This document shows positions 32,196 to 40,038 of a stretch of DNA of 64,000 nt, one piece after another. The stretch spans positions 186,001 to 250,000 of the forward strand of contig NZ_JAHDTF010000014.1 of assembly GCF_018531465.1 (NCBI RefSeq), written 5' to 3'. The stretch is from Sphaerisporangium fuscum (lineage in GTDB: Bacteria; Actinomycetota; Actinomycetes; Streptosporangiales; Streptosporangiaceae). Numbering within the stretch: the stretch's first letter is position 1; each line of letters starts with the position of its first letter. The position numbers and the translations under genes are program-made. The notes under the pieces are model-generated. The model was given only the letters and a program-made list of their open reading frames with translations. It ran no database searches and was not told the origin of the DNA.

Positions 32196-33191
32196 ATGCT
32201 CCTGCGTGACGGCGATCTCGCCGAACTCACCGCCGCGGCGGGCCCCGCGAAACCCGTGCGCCGACACGGACGCGCCCTGGCGGTCTCGTCCGTCCTGGTG
32301 GCAGCGCTGATTTGGAGCACGTCGTTCGCGGTCACCAAGGTGGCACTGGCGGAGATCCCGCCGATGACGATCGGCGCGATCCGGTTCAGCTTCGCCGCCC
32401 TCATCCTGGCCGCAGTGGTCCATACCAGGCGTGACCGGCGGCTGCCGACGGTCCGGCAGCGGTTGTTCATCGGCCTGGCCGGGCTGCTGGGCATCGCAGC
32501 GTACTTCGCCGTGGAGAACCTCGGCGTCGACCTGGCGACGGCGTCCGACGCGACGCTGATCGTCGCCTCGTACCCGATCATCACCCTGGCCCTCGAGTTG
32601 GTCATGCGGCGGGCCATGCCGTCGGTCGTCCGGCTGGCCGGCATGGTCATCGCCATCGGCGGGGTCTGGCTGGTCGTGCGGGGCGGGACGGGCGGCGACG
32701 TCGCGAACCGGTTGTGGGGCGACACGTTGCTGATCTTCGGCGGGCTCGTCTGGGCCGGGTACAACCTGGTGGCTCAGCACGACACCTCGGGCGCCTCGCC
32801 GGTCGTGGTGACGTACTACCAGACGCTGGCCGGAGCGCTCGCGTTCATCGCGATGTCGCTGTTCGAGACGGACCGCTGGGTCTGGCCGTCACCGGCCAAC
32901 CTCGGCCGCATGCTGTTCCTGGCCGGGCTTTGCTCGGTGGCCGCGTTCCTTCTCTACAACCACGGATTGCGCGGGCTGTTGCCCAGCGTGGCGGTCAACG
33001 TGCTGAACATCGTCCCGGTGGCGGGCCTGGTGTGGGCGGCGTCGCTGGCCGGGGAGGCCATCAGCGTGCGACAGATCATCGGCGGTGCCGTCGTCATCGT
33101 CGGCGTGGCATCCGGCCTGTACCAGCGGAAGAGCGACAGGCCCAGGGCAGTATCGAACGCAGCAAGATCAAACACAGAGGACAACGCATGA
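32196..33191 (+). CDS. EamA-family (DMT) exporter
   Basis: 331 residues with two EamA repeats of five TM helices each. First repeat begins 'LAVSSVLVAALIWSTSFAVTKVALAEIPPMTIGAIRFSFAALIL', second begins 'LWGDTLLIFGGLVWAGYNLVAQHD'. Such proteins usually export amino acids or metabolites. Under probable control of the divergent Lrp regulator; its stop overlaps the DUF2000 start (ATGA). Confidence 0.9.
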   Translation: MLLRDGDLAELTAAAGPAKPVRRHGRALAVSSVLVAALIWSTSFAVTKVALAEIPPMTIGAIRFSFAALILAAVVHTRRDRRLPTVRQRLFIGLAGLLGIAAYFAVENLGVDLATASDATLIVASYPIITLALELVMRRAMPSVVRLAGMVIAIGGVWLVVRGGTGGDVANRLWGDTLLIFGGLVWAGYNLVAQHDTSGASPVVVTYYQTLAGALAFIAMSLFETDRWVWPSPANLGRMLFLAGLCSVAAFLLYNHGLRGLLPSVAVNVLNIVPVAGLVWAASLAGEAISVRQIIGGAVVIVGVASGLYQRKSDRPRAVSNAARSNTEDNA

Positions 33192-33607
33192 CAGACCGGC
33201 CAGAGTTCAAGTGCGCCATCGTGGTCAGCGCCGAGTTGCCCACGGGACTCGCGGTCAACGCGGCGAGTGTGCTCTCGCTGACCATGGGGCACCGCGTCGA
33301 GGGACTGGTCGGCGTGGACGTGAAGGACGCCGATGGGGTCGCCCACCCGGGCATCATCCACACCCCGCTGCCGATCCTGGTGGCGCCGCACGAGCAGGTC
33401 GACTCCATCATGCAGACCGCGGCCGCGCAGGACGGGATGTTCTTCGTCAGCTTCAGTTCTCTCGCCCAGGGCTGCAGGACATACGAGGAATACATCGACA
33501 AGATGGCGGCCACCCCGACCGCCGAGCTGGCCAGTGTCGGTGTCGGCCTGTACGGCCCGCGCAAGCAGGTCAACAAGCTCGTCGGCTCGCTGCCGCTACT
33601 CCGCTGA
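33188..33607 (+). CDS. DUF2000-family protein
   Basis: 139 residues: 'KCAIVVSAELPTGLAVNAASVLSLTMGHRVEGLVG', then 'HPGIIHTPLPILVAPHEQVDSIM' and 'ASVGVGLYGPRKQVNKLVGSLPLLR'. This matches the DUF2000 pattern, a family related to peptidyl-tRNA hydrolase 2 (Pth2 fold). Members are often encoded beside Lrp regulators and EamA exporters, but their activity is unknown. ATGA overlap couples it to the exporter. Confidence 0.82.
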   Translation: MTDRPEFKCAIVVSAELPTGLAVNAASVLSLTMGHRVEGLVGVDVKDADGVAHPGIIHTPLPILVAPHEQVDSIMQTAAAQDGMFFVSFSSLAQGCRTYEEYIDKMAATPTAELASVGVGLYGPRKQVNKLVGSLPLLR

Positions 33608-33727
33608 GATCAGGCCTGCCGTCCGTACTCCGCCATTGACCTCGGCCGGACCTGTGGTGCGTGGCGTGGGCGCAAGCGAGCCCTCGGTGTTCGGTACGGA
33701 CAGGCACCGCCACGGCAGAACGAAAGA

Positions 33728-34360
33728 TCATTCATGGCTGCCGGCGGCCGTCTGCCCGACCGTCGCGGGGGCATGGTCCGGCCGCCCCTGCACGGCGAGG
33801 ACGCCGATGGCGAACAGCGCCGCGAAGAAGACTTCGTCGGGCACCAGGAACCAGGCCCCGGGCAGCCCGAGGGCGCCGAGGAGGCACGAGACGATCAACG
33901 CGACCCCGATCCACCAGGGCAGCGTCCGCGCCCTCAGCACAGCGATGCCGAGGCAGATCGAGCCGACGACCAGCGCCAGGAGCGCGACCCCCTCGAAGGC
34001 CGCGAAACCCGGCGGTTCCTGTGCGGGGATGCCGCCGTGGCCGACCAGATACGGCTTGACGAACGCCTCAGTGGTGCCCTCGCCGACATTGAGCATCACC
34101 AGCGCGGCGAATATGCCGACGTAGCCGACGGTGTGCAGCTTCGGCGCACGCCCGGCGAAGGTCAGGATCACCGGCAGCCCCAGCGCGATGATGACGTCCC
34201 CGACCAGCGCGATCCCCTCGAACAGCGGCCAGTTCTGGTACCGGAACACCTCCTCGCCGCTGCCCGGCGCGAGCAGGTTGGCGGCGAGGTAGCCCGCCCC
34301 CGCGACGATCGTGCCGACGATGAGCGCCCATCCGGCGAGGCGTCTCACGTTCACGGTCAT
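33728..34360 (-). CDS. Integral membrane protein, unknown function
   Basis: 210 residues with about six hydrophobic helices ('LAGWALIVGTIVAGAGYLAANLLA', 'GIALVGDVIIALGLPVILTFAG', 'VGYVGIFAALVMLNVGEG', 'FEGVALLALVVGSICLGIAVL', 'LPWWIGVALIVSCLLGALGL', 'FFAALFAIGVLAVQG'). GGAGGAGACC precedes the ATG chosen. No catalytic motif. Divergent from a two-component system, which may control it. Confidence 0.7.
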   Translation of the reverse strand: MTVNVRRLAGWALIVGTIVAGAGYLAANLLAPGSGEEVFRYQNWPLFEGIALVGDVIIALGLPVILTFAGRAPKLHTVGYVGIFAALVMLNVGEGTTEAFVKPYLVGHGGIPAQEPPGFAAFEGVALLALVVGSICLGIAVLRARTLPWWIGVALIVSCLLGALGLPGAWFLVPDEVFFAALFAIGVLAVQGRPDHAPATVGQTAAGSHE

Positions 34361-34564
34361 GGTCTCCTCCATCGTTCGCAGCGCCAGGCGCTGTGCGGCG
34401 ACGCCGTTCGTCGGCGGCGTGTCCTCAGCGTCGGCCCTGCGCACCCGCGGCGTCGTCGTACCGGAGTCGGCAACGGTTGATACTCCGGTCGCGAACCACG
34501 CCGCCGGAAATGCGACCTCCGGATGACGCCACGCGAGCGCGCCCGTAGGTAACTTGCGGGTGTG

Positions 34565-35788
34565 ATGAACGTGACAAACCCGGCCCAGGCCCGGGTGGAG
34601 TCGCCGACGCGTGCGTGGCTGCGGCATCGGCCGGCCGGGCTGTTCCCCGACGCGCTGCTCGCCCTCGCGATCACAGGCTTCGCCCAGGCCGACCTCGCGT
34701 TCCATCTCGACAACTCGACGCCGTACGGCCCGATGCCGGCCGTGGTCGCCTCCACGCTGGTGGCGACCTCGATCCTGGCGTTGCGCCGGGTGACGCCGCT
34801 CGCCACCGCCGTGATCCTCGCGGTCGCGATCGCCGGGCCGATGCTGGTGACGCCGCTGACGGTCACGCTGTGGGGCGACTTCCTGCCCATCCTGGTCGCC
34901 ACCTACTCGGTGGCGCGGCACAGCGTGCCGGCGCGGGCCTTCATCGGCGTGGCGGCCGTCGGCGTCGGCTTGGTCGTGGTGTTCCTGCGCAACCCGGAGT
35001 CCGGCACCGTCGGCAACATCCCGTTCGTCGCGGTACCGCTGGCGGTGTGCTTCGTCGCCGGCCGGGTGCTGCGTGCCCGCGCCCGCAGCCACTCCGACGA
35101 CCGCGCCCGAGCCCGGCAACTGGAGGCCGAACGCGAGGAAGCGATCCGAGTCGCGCTTGCCGACGAGCGCGCCAGGATCGCGCGTGAGTTGCACGACATC
35201 GTGGCTCACTGCGTCAGCGTCATGGTGGTCCAAGCGGGCGCCGCCGAGGACCTGCTCGACCGCGACCCGCAGAAGGCGCGAGCACCGCTGCGCTCAGTCC
35301 AGGAAACCGGACGGCAGGCCGTCGGCGAACTCGGGCGCATGCTCGGCCTGCTGCGCGGGGAACGGGCCCAGCTCGCGCTCAAGCCGCAGCCGGGCACGGC
35401 CGACCTGGCCGAACTGGTCGACCACATGGCCGCGATCGGCCTGCCGGTCGAGCTCACGGTGGAGGGTTCGGGCGGCCCGCTCCCACCCGGCGTGGACCTG
35501 ACCGTCTACCGGATCGTGCAGGAGTCGCTCACCAACGTGCTGAAACACGCCGCGCCGACCACCGCGCACGTCAGGCTGCACTACGACGATCAGTCCGTAC
35601 GCGTGAGCATCCGCGACACCGGGCGGACAGGCGGGTCGGGCGGAGCCGATACCGACCGTGTCGGGCACGGCCTGATCGGGATGCGCGAACGGGTCGGAAT
35701 CTACGGCGGCTCGCTTGAGACGGCGAGCACACCCGGCGGTGGCTTCACCGTGACGGCACAGTTGCCGCTGGAGGCGGGCCAGCGATGA
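34565..35788 (+). CDS. Sensor histidine kinase, NarL/DesK type
   Basis: 407 residues. About five N-terminal TM helices (25-170), a linker, then the HisKA_3 dimerisation domain with phospho-acceptor His in 'ERARIARELHDIVAHCVSVMVVQAGAAEDLL' (H210). HATPase_c follows: 'VYRIVQESLTNVLKHAAPTTAHV' (N box) and 'GHGLIGMRERVGIYGGSLE' (G2 box). No large extracellular sensor, so the signal is probably membrane-linked. Stop overlaps the response regulator start (ATGA). A GTG one codon earlier is possible. Confidence 0.9.
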   Translation: MNVTNPAQARVESPTRAWLRHRPAGLFPDALLALAITGFAQADLAFHLDNSTPYGPMPAVVASTLVATSILALRRVTPLATAVILAVAIAGPMLVTPLTVTLWGDFLPILVATYSVARHSVPARAFIGVAAVGVGLVVVFLRNPESGTVGNIPFVAVPLAVCFVAGRVLRARARSHSDDRARARQLEAEREEAIRVALADERARIARELHDIVAHCVSVMVVQAGAAEDLLDRDPQKARAPLRSVQETGRQAVGELGRMLGLLRGERAQLALKPQPGTADLAELVDHMAAIGLPVELTVEGSGGPLPPGVDLTVYRIVQESLTNVLKHAAPTTAHVRLHYDDQSVRVSIRDTGRTGGSGGADTDRVGHGLIGMRERVGIYGGSLETASTPGGGFTVTAQLPLEAGQR

Positions 35789-36444
35789 TCAGGGTCCTGC
35801 TCGTCGACGACCAAGCCCTCGTACGCGGCGGTTTCCGCTCCATTCTGGAGGGTCAGGACGATATCGAGGTGGTCGGCGAGGCGGTCGACGGCATCGAGGC
35901 CATTGACCGGGGGGCCGTGCTGCAGCCCGACGTCATCCTCATGGACATCCGCATGCCGCGCCTGGACGGCATCGAGGCGACGCGCCACCTGCTGAACGGC
36001 GGCACCTGCCGGGCGCGCATCCTCATGCTCACGACATTCGATGAGGATGAGTACGTTTACCAGGCGCTGCGGGCCGGGGCGAGCGGCTTCCTGCTCAAGA
36101 GCGCACCGCCGCGCGAGCTCGCGGGAGCCGTCCGTACGGTCGCCGCGGGCGAGGCACTACTGGCACCAGAGATCACCCGGCGAATGATCGAGGACTATGT
36201 CCGCCGCCCACGGCCCGGCTCTGACCGCCCAGCCGGACTCGAGACGCTGACCCCGCGGGAACTCGAGGTACTGAGGCTCATCGCCCGAGGCCGCTCCAAC
36301 GCAGAGATCGCCGCGGAACTTTACCTCAGCGGGCCAACGGTCAAAACCCACGTCACCCGCATCCTCGCCAAGCTGGGTCTCCGCGACCGAGTCCAGGCCG
36401 TGGTCTTCGCCTACGAATGCGGCCTCGTCCACCCCGGCCACTGA
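35785..36444 (+). CDS. LuxR-type response regulator
   Basis: 219 residues. Receiver domain with D8-D9, phospho-acceptor D54 ('VILMDIRMPRLDG'), T in 'MLTTFDEDEYV' and K in 'GFLLKSAPP'. C-terminal LuxR HTH: 'LTPRELEVLRLIARGRSNAEIAAELYLSGPTVKTHVTRILAKLGLRDRVQAVVFAYE'. Partner of the kinase upstream by ATGA overlap. Confidence 0.93.
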   Translation: MIRVLLVDDQALVRGGFRSILEGQDDIEVVGEAVDGIEAIDRGAVLQPDVILMDIRMPRLDGIEATRHLLNGGTCRARILMLTTFDEDEYVYQALRAGASGFLLKSAPPRELAGAVRTVAAGEALLAPEITRRMIEDYVRRPRPGSDRPAGLETLTPRELEVLRLIARGRSNAEIAAELYLSGPTVKTHVTRILAKLGLRDRVQAVVFAYECGLVHPGH

Positions 36445-36510
36445 CCACGTCCCTGCAACAGACCCGCCACTGCCCCCCCGCCCGCTGGAGGCCCGCGCCG
36501 CCGGGGCCGT

Positions 36511-36690
36511 TCATGCCATCGCCGAAGGGGACCGGATCGCGGTCAGGGGAGTGGGGGTCGCCCCGCGCTCGGCCAGGTACTCCTCGAGGAGGTCGAACAG
36601 GGGGTCGATGACGAGTTTCTCCTGCTCCTCCGGCAGGTCCCAGCGGTACCAGCCGCCAGCGTTATCGGCAGACGGGCCGAATGTCCCGGT
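36511..36690 (-). pseudogene. Orphan coding-like fragment (C-terminal end only)
   Basis: Minus-strand frame ending at a TGA (36513-36511) with protein-like composition: 'WYRWDLPEEQEKLVIDPL', then 'FDLLEEYLAERGATPTPL'. No ATG, GTG or TTG start lies in frame upstream before the sequence loses coding character. Either the 3' remnant of a deleted gene or a short gene with an unusual start. Family not recognised. The rest of 36445-36779 shows nothing else. Confidence 0.4.
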
Positions 36691-36779
36691 GAGAAGGGTC
36701 CTCGGTCTCTTCGCCCTGGTGGGGGCTCGGGGTTCGATGAGAAGGGATGCGCGGCAACAGCGATCAGAGGGGGCCGACC

Positions 36780-37484
36780 ATGCAGAAGAAGGTGCGGGAC
36801 GTCATGACCCGGCACGTGGTCTCCGTCAACGGCAGCACCCCCTTCAAGGACGTCGCCGAGGTGCTCGTCCATCACCAGGTGAGCGCCGTCCCGGTGGTCG
36901 ACGGCGAGGGGCACGTGATCGGCGTGATCTCCGAGGCCGATCTGCTGCGCAAGGAGGAGTTCCGGGAGCAGTACTACGGCGAGGACTACCGCCCTTCCCT
37001 GCGCTCCCGGCTGCGCGGCCGCTTCGGCCGGCAGGGCGCCGACCCCGAGGACAGGGCGCGGGGCGAGACCGCGGCCGAGCTGATGAGCACCCCGGCCATC
37101 ACCATCCGCTCGTACGCGGGCGTGGTCGCCGCCGCCCGCGCCATGGACGTCTACGGGGTCAAACGGCTGCCGGTGGTCGACACCGAAGGGTGCCTGGAGG
37201 GCATCGTCAGCCGCCACGACTTGATCAAGGTCTTCACGCGGCCGGACGATGACATCGCCACCGAGATCGTCAACGGCGTCCTCGGCCCCCCGCACTGGAC
37301 CGACACCTCCGGCGTCTGCGTCTCGGTGTCACAGGGGGTGGTGACCGTGACCGGCCGGATGCCCCGCCACAGTGAGGCCCACGCCATCGTCCGGATGATC
37401 GAGCGGGTCAACGGCGTGGTCGACGTGCTCGACAGACTCACATGGGTGCACGACGACGCCCCCTTCACCGGCAGCCCCACCTGA
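36780..37484 (+). CDS. Two-CBS plus BON domain protein
   Basis: 234 residues. CBS1 (about 5-60: 'VRDVMTRHVVSVNGSTPFKDVAEVLVHHQVSAVPVVD'), an acidic/basic linker, CBS2 (about 100-150: 'ELMSTPAITIRSYAGVVAAARAMDVYGVKRLPVVD'), and a C-terminal BON domain (about 165-225: 'VSVSQGVVTVTGRMPRHSEAHAIVRMIERVNGVVDVLDRL'). AGAGGGGG sits 7 bases before the ATG. CBS pairs bind adenosine nucleotides; BON may bind phospholipid. A paralogue with the same layout follows directly. Confidence 0.88.
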   Translation: MQKKVRDVMTRHVVSVNGSTPFKDVAEVLVHHQVSAVPVVDGEGHVIGVISEADLLRKEEFREQYYGEDYRPSLRSRLRGRFGRQGADPEDRARGETAAELMSTPAITIRSYAGVVAAARAMDVYGVKRLPVVDTEGCLEGIVSRHDLIKVFTRPDDDIATEIVNGVLGPPHWTDTSGVCVSVSQGVVTVTGRMPRHSEAHAIVRMIERVNGVVDVLDRLTWVHDDAPFTGSPT

Positions 37485-37530
37485 GAACCGACCAGGCGCC
37501 GGCCGTCAAACCCATCCCCGGAGGCCAGTC

Positions 37531-38124
37531 ATGCTCGTCCACGAGGTCATGAGCACACCCGCCGTCACCCTCCGCCGCGAAGATCCGATACGGCACGCCA
37601 TCCGGAAGCTGTACGGCCACGACATCACCGCCGCCCCCGTGCTGGGCGACCACGGGGAACTGGTCGGGATCGTCAGCGAGATGGACCTGCTGTGCGGAGC
37701 GTTCGAACCCGATCCCCGCGCGAGTCACCGCGTGATCGGCACATCGGCTGGACCCGCGCCCCGGCGCGTCGGCAGCGTGATGTCGACCACGGTCACCACG
37801 GTGACCGAGAACACCGACGTCACGGACCTGGTCGATCTGATGATCGCCAGAAGGGTCAAGAGCGTTCCCGTGCTGCGCGATGACCAGGTGGTCGGCATGG
37901 TCAGCCGGCGTGACCTGATGGCCATGCTGGCCGCCCCCGACACCGTCGTGCGGGAGGCCGTCGTCAAGGCGCTGCGGGAGCAGTTCCCCTCCGGCCCCTC
38001 CTGGGAGGTGACGGTCCACGAGGGCGAGGTGGAACTGCACGGCCACGCGGCCGAACACCTCGACCAGATCGCCGACCTGCTGGCGCGGACCATCCCGGGG
38101 GTGAGCCGGGTCCGCCACACCTGA
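37531..38124 (+). CDS. Two-CBS plus BON domain protein (tandem paralogue)
   Basis: 197 residues. CBS1 'VHEVMSTPAVTLRREDPIRHAIRKLYGHDITAAPVLGDHGELVGIVSEMDLL', CBS2 'VGSVMSTTVTTVTENTDVTDLVDLMIARRVKSVPVLRDDQVVGMVSRRDLM', then a BON-like segment ('WEVTVHEGEVELHGHAAEHLDQIADLLARTIPGVSRV'). Same order as the preceding gene but clearly diverged. GGAGGCC before the ATG; 46 bases after the first gene, so probably an operon. Similar proteins in mycobacteria and streptomycetes are linked to hypoxia or dormancy responses; this is family knowledge, not shown here. Confidence 0.87.
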   Translation: MLVHEVMSTPAVTLRREDPIRHAIRKLYGHDITAAPVLGDHGELVGIVSEMDLLCGAFEPDPRASHRVIGTSAGPAPRRVGSVMSTTVTTVTENTDVTDLVDLMIARRVKSVPVLRDDQVVGMVSRRDLMAMLAAPDTVVREAVVKALREQFPSGPSWEVTVHEGEVELHGHAAEHLDQIADLLARTIPGVSRVRHT

Positions 38125-38139
38125 GGCGGCGGCCTCGCT

Positions 38140-38724
38140 CTAGCCGGTGACGTCGAGCTCGTCGTACATGCCTCCGGCGTAGTGGCCGGGCAGGTTGCAG
38201 ATCAACTCGTAATGGCCGGGCTTGAGCGTCAACGTGGTCCAGCCGGCCGAATGGGGAAGGATGCCCTCGCCGGCGCCCTTTCCGCAGGTGCGTGCCGCCT
38301 CGCCGAGCATGCCGGTCTCGTCGGCCTTCCCGTTGGCGCCGACCGGGCGCTGCCCGGGGCGGTGGCCCGGTGGCAGTGGCAGTACCACCACCTCGTGCGC
38401 CATGGTGCCGGTGTTGATCGCCTTCAGGGACACCGTCCCCTGACGTACGACGGACGGGGCGGCCGTCAGCCGCATCGTCCCCCGCATCGCGGCCTGGGGA
38501 CGGTAGCCGGGGCTGTCGTCGTGCGGCCTCCAGCTCATGCCGCCCGTGTCGGTCAAGGTCACCTTCACCACGGTGCCGGGCAACGCCGGTACTTCGCATC
38601 GTGTCGTCGGCGGAGGCGCCTCGGCTCCGCCCCGGGAGGCGCCGGCCGGCGGCCCGGCGGTCGAGGCGGCTCCCCACGCGACCGCGCCCACTGCTCCTGC
38701 CAGCAGCAGCCTCATCGCGTTCAT
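38140..38724 (-). CDS. Secreted cupredoxin (sulfocyanin-like blue copper protein)
   Basis: 194 residues. Signal peptide-like start 'MNAMRLLLAGAVGAVAWGAASTA'. Copper ligands: His in 'NTGTMAHEVVVLPL', then Cys, His and Met in 'LICNLPGHYAGGM', the classic type 1 copper C-x(4)-H-x(4)-M loop. Longer than plastocyanin, with an insertion between the two ligand regions, as in sulfocyanins. Would act outside the cell in electron transfer. Start is the internal ATG that gives a proper signal peptide. Confidence 0.83.
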   Translation of the reverse strand: MNAMRLLLAGAVGAVAWGAASTAGPPAGASRGGAEAPPPTTRCEVPALPGTVVKVTLTDTGGMSWRPHDDSPGYRPQAAMRGTMRLTAAPSVVRQGTVSLKAINTGTMAHEVVVLPLPPGHRPGQRPVGANGKADETGMLGEAARTCGKGAGEGILPHSAGWTTLTLKPGHYELICNLPGHYAGGMYDELDVTG

Positions 38725-38975
38725 GGCCGCACCCGCGGCGTTCCACGTCTCCGCCGCTGCTCCTCCTGGCCGGGCTCCCCGCACGCGAACCGCCCGGCGG
38801 GCCCGTGCTTCCACGTCATCATGGGCCTCCTCTCCACGGGGTCTGCCTTGCCGTTCAACTTCAGGGTTCGTGCATCCGCCGGCCGCCCGTTAGGGCCATT
38901 GGCCCCACTCCCCCGGCCGAAAGACTCGGCCTGCACCGCCCGCGCACCGAGGCTCCGGCCTTTACCATTGCCCAG

Positions 38976-39635
38976 GTGACCACCTACGACGATCCTGACG
39001 CGTTCGAGTACCTGGACTTCTCGGCCCTGCCGCAGCGCCAGCAGCGGATCCTGGCCACGATCCGGGACTGGGTGGTCAGGTACGGATATCCGCCGAGCAC
39101 CCGCGAGCTCGGCGACGCCGTCGGGCTGCGGTCGTCCTCATCGGTGTCCAAACACCTCAAAAGCCTTGAGGAGAAGGGCTTCCTCCGCCGGGGCACGACG
39201 ATGACCCGGCCGATCGACGTGCGTCTGTTCCTGCGGGCCTCGGCACCGGAACCGGCCGCCGACCTGGTGACCGTGCCCGTGGTCGGGGACATCGCCGCGG
39301 GCAGCCCCATCGCGGCCGAACAGCACGTGGACGACACGCTGACCCTGCCTCGTGACCTCACCGGGCGCGGCACCGTGTTCGGTCTGCGCGTGCGGGGCGA
39401 CTCGATGATCGACGCCGCGATCTGCGACGGCGACATCGTCGTGGTGCGGCAGCAGCCCGAGGCGCATTCGGGCCAGATAGTCGCCGCGATGATCGACGGC
39501 GAGGCCACCGTCAAGGTGTACCGCCGGCGTGACGGGCACGTTCATCTCGAACCACGCAACCCCGCCTACGACGTCATCGACGGTGACGACGCCGTGGTGC
39601 TGGGCATCGTGGTCTCGGTCCTTCGCAACGTCTGA
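38976..39635 (+). CDS. lexA: LexA SOS repressor
   Basis: 219 residues from GTG. Winged helix: 'LPQRQQRILATIRDWVVRYGYPPSTRELGDAVGLRSSSSVSKHLKSLEEKGFLRRG' (residues 18-73). Self-cleavage Ala-Gly at 108-109 ('DIAAGSPI'), catalytic Ser143 ('RGDSMIDAAICDGD') and Lys180 ('GEATVKVYRR'). All elements for RecA-stimulated autoproteolysis are present. I do not see a clear TCGAAC-N4-GTTCGA box upstream, so it may be a second LexA copy or autoregulated through a weak site. Its last codons form the first unit of a 31 bp tandem repeat. Confidence 0.93.
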   Translation: MTTYDDPDAFEYLDFSALPQRQQRILATIRDWVVRYGYPPSTRELGDAVGLRSSSSVSKHLKSLEEKGFLRRGTTMTRPIDVRLFLRASAPEPAADLVTVPVVGDIAAGSPIAAEQHVDDTLTLPRDLTGRGTVFGLRVRGDSMIDAAICDGDIVVVRQQPEAHSGQIVAAMIDGEATVKVYRRRDGHVHLEPRNPAYDVIDGDDAVVLGIVVSVLRNV

Positions 39636-39744
39636 ACCCCACCAGAGGGCCCTTCGCAACGTCTGAACCTCCTCGGAGGGCCCCTCGCAACCTCTGAACC
39701 TCCTCGGAGGGCCCCTCGCAACCTCTGAGCCCCGATCGAGGGCC
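39621..39744. repeat. 31 bp tandem repeat, four units, seeded in the lexA 3' end
   Basis: Units start at 39621, 39652, 39683 and 39714, each beginning C[T/C]TCGCAACSTCTGA, followed by a partial fifth at 39745. The first unit contains the last five codons of lexA including its stop. Units 2-3 contain CCTCC-TC-GGAGG mini-palindromes. Head-to-tail without spacers, so not CRISPR. Confidence 0.85.
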
Positions 39745-40038
39745 CCTCCGCTCTTGCCGCCTGAGCTCCGGGGATGGCATGGTGTGCCGCATGGCTGAGA
39801 GAATCGAGTTCAGCCCCGGCCGATGAGCGTCGGCCACGAGCGCAGTGCGCTCGGCCACCGGCCGTCCATGTTCGATCACGCGTCGCGCCTGCACGCGCTG
39901 ACACCGGACGCGCCCCTCCCGGACGGCGGACGCCCCTATCCCGAGCCTGTCCGGAGGACGTCCCCCTGGTCCGTACGCTCGGCCTGTTGCGATGCCTCGG
40001 GCCCGTGGCCGTGAAGGTACGCCGTCGCGGCCTTCGCC
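39745..40038. other. Intergenic stretch after the repeat array
   Basis: About 290 bases. Only very short frames; no RNA gene or element recognised. It separates the lexA repeat array from the next gene, whose start is weakly supported. Confidence 0.35.

Noticed and set aside
38725..38814. Extended GTG start for the cupredoxin
   Set aside because: It would bury the signal peptide behind 30 Arg-rich residues; the internal ATG gives a normal secretion signal.
39621..39744. Possible CRISPR array
   Set aside because: Units are contiguous 31 bp repeats without spacers, and no cas genes are present.
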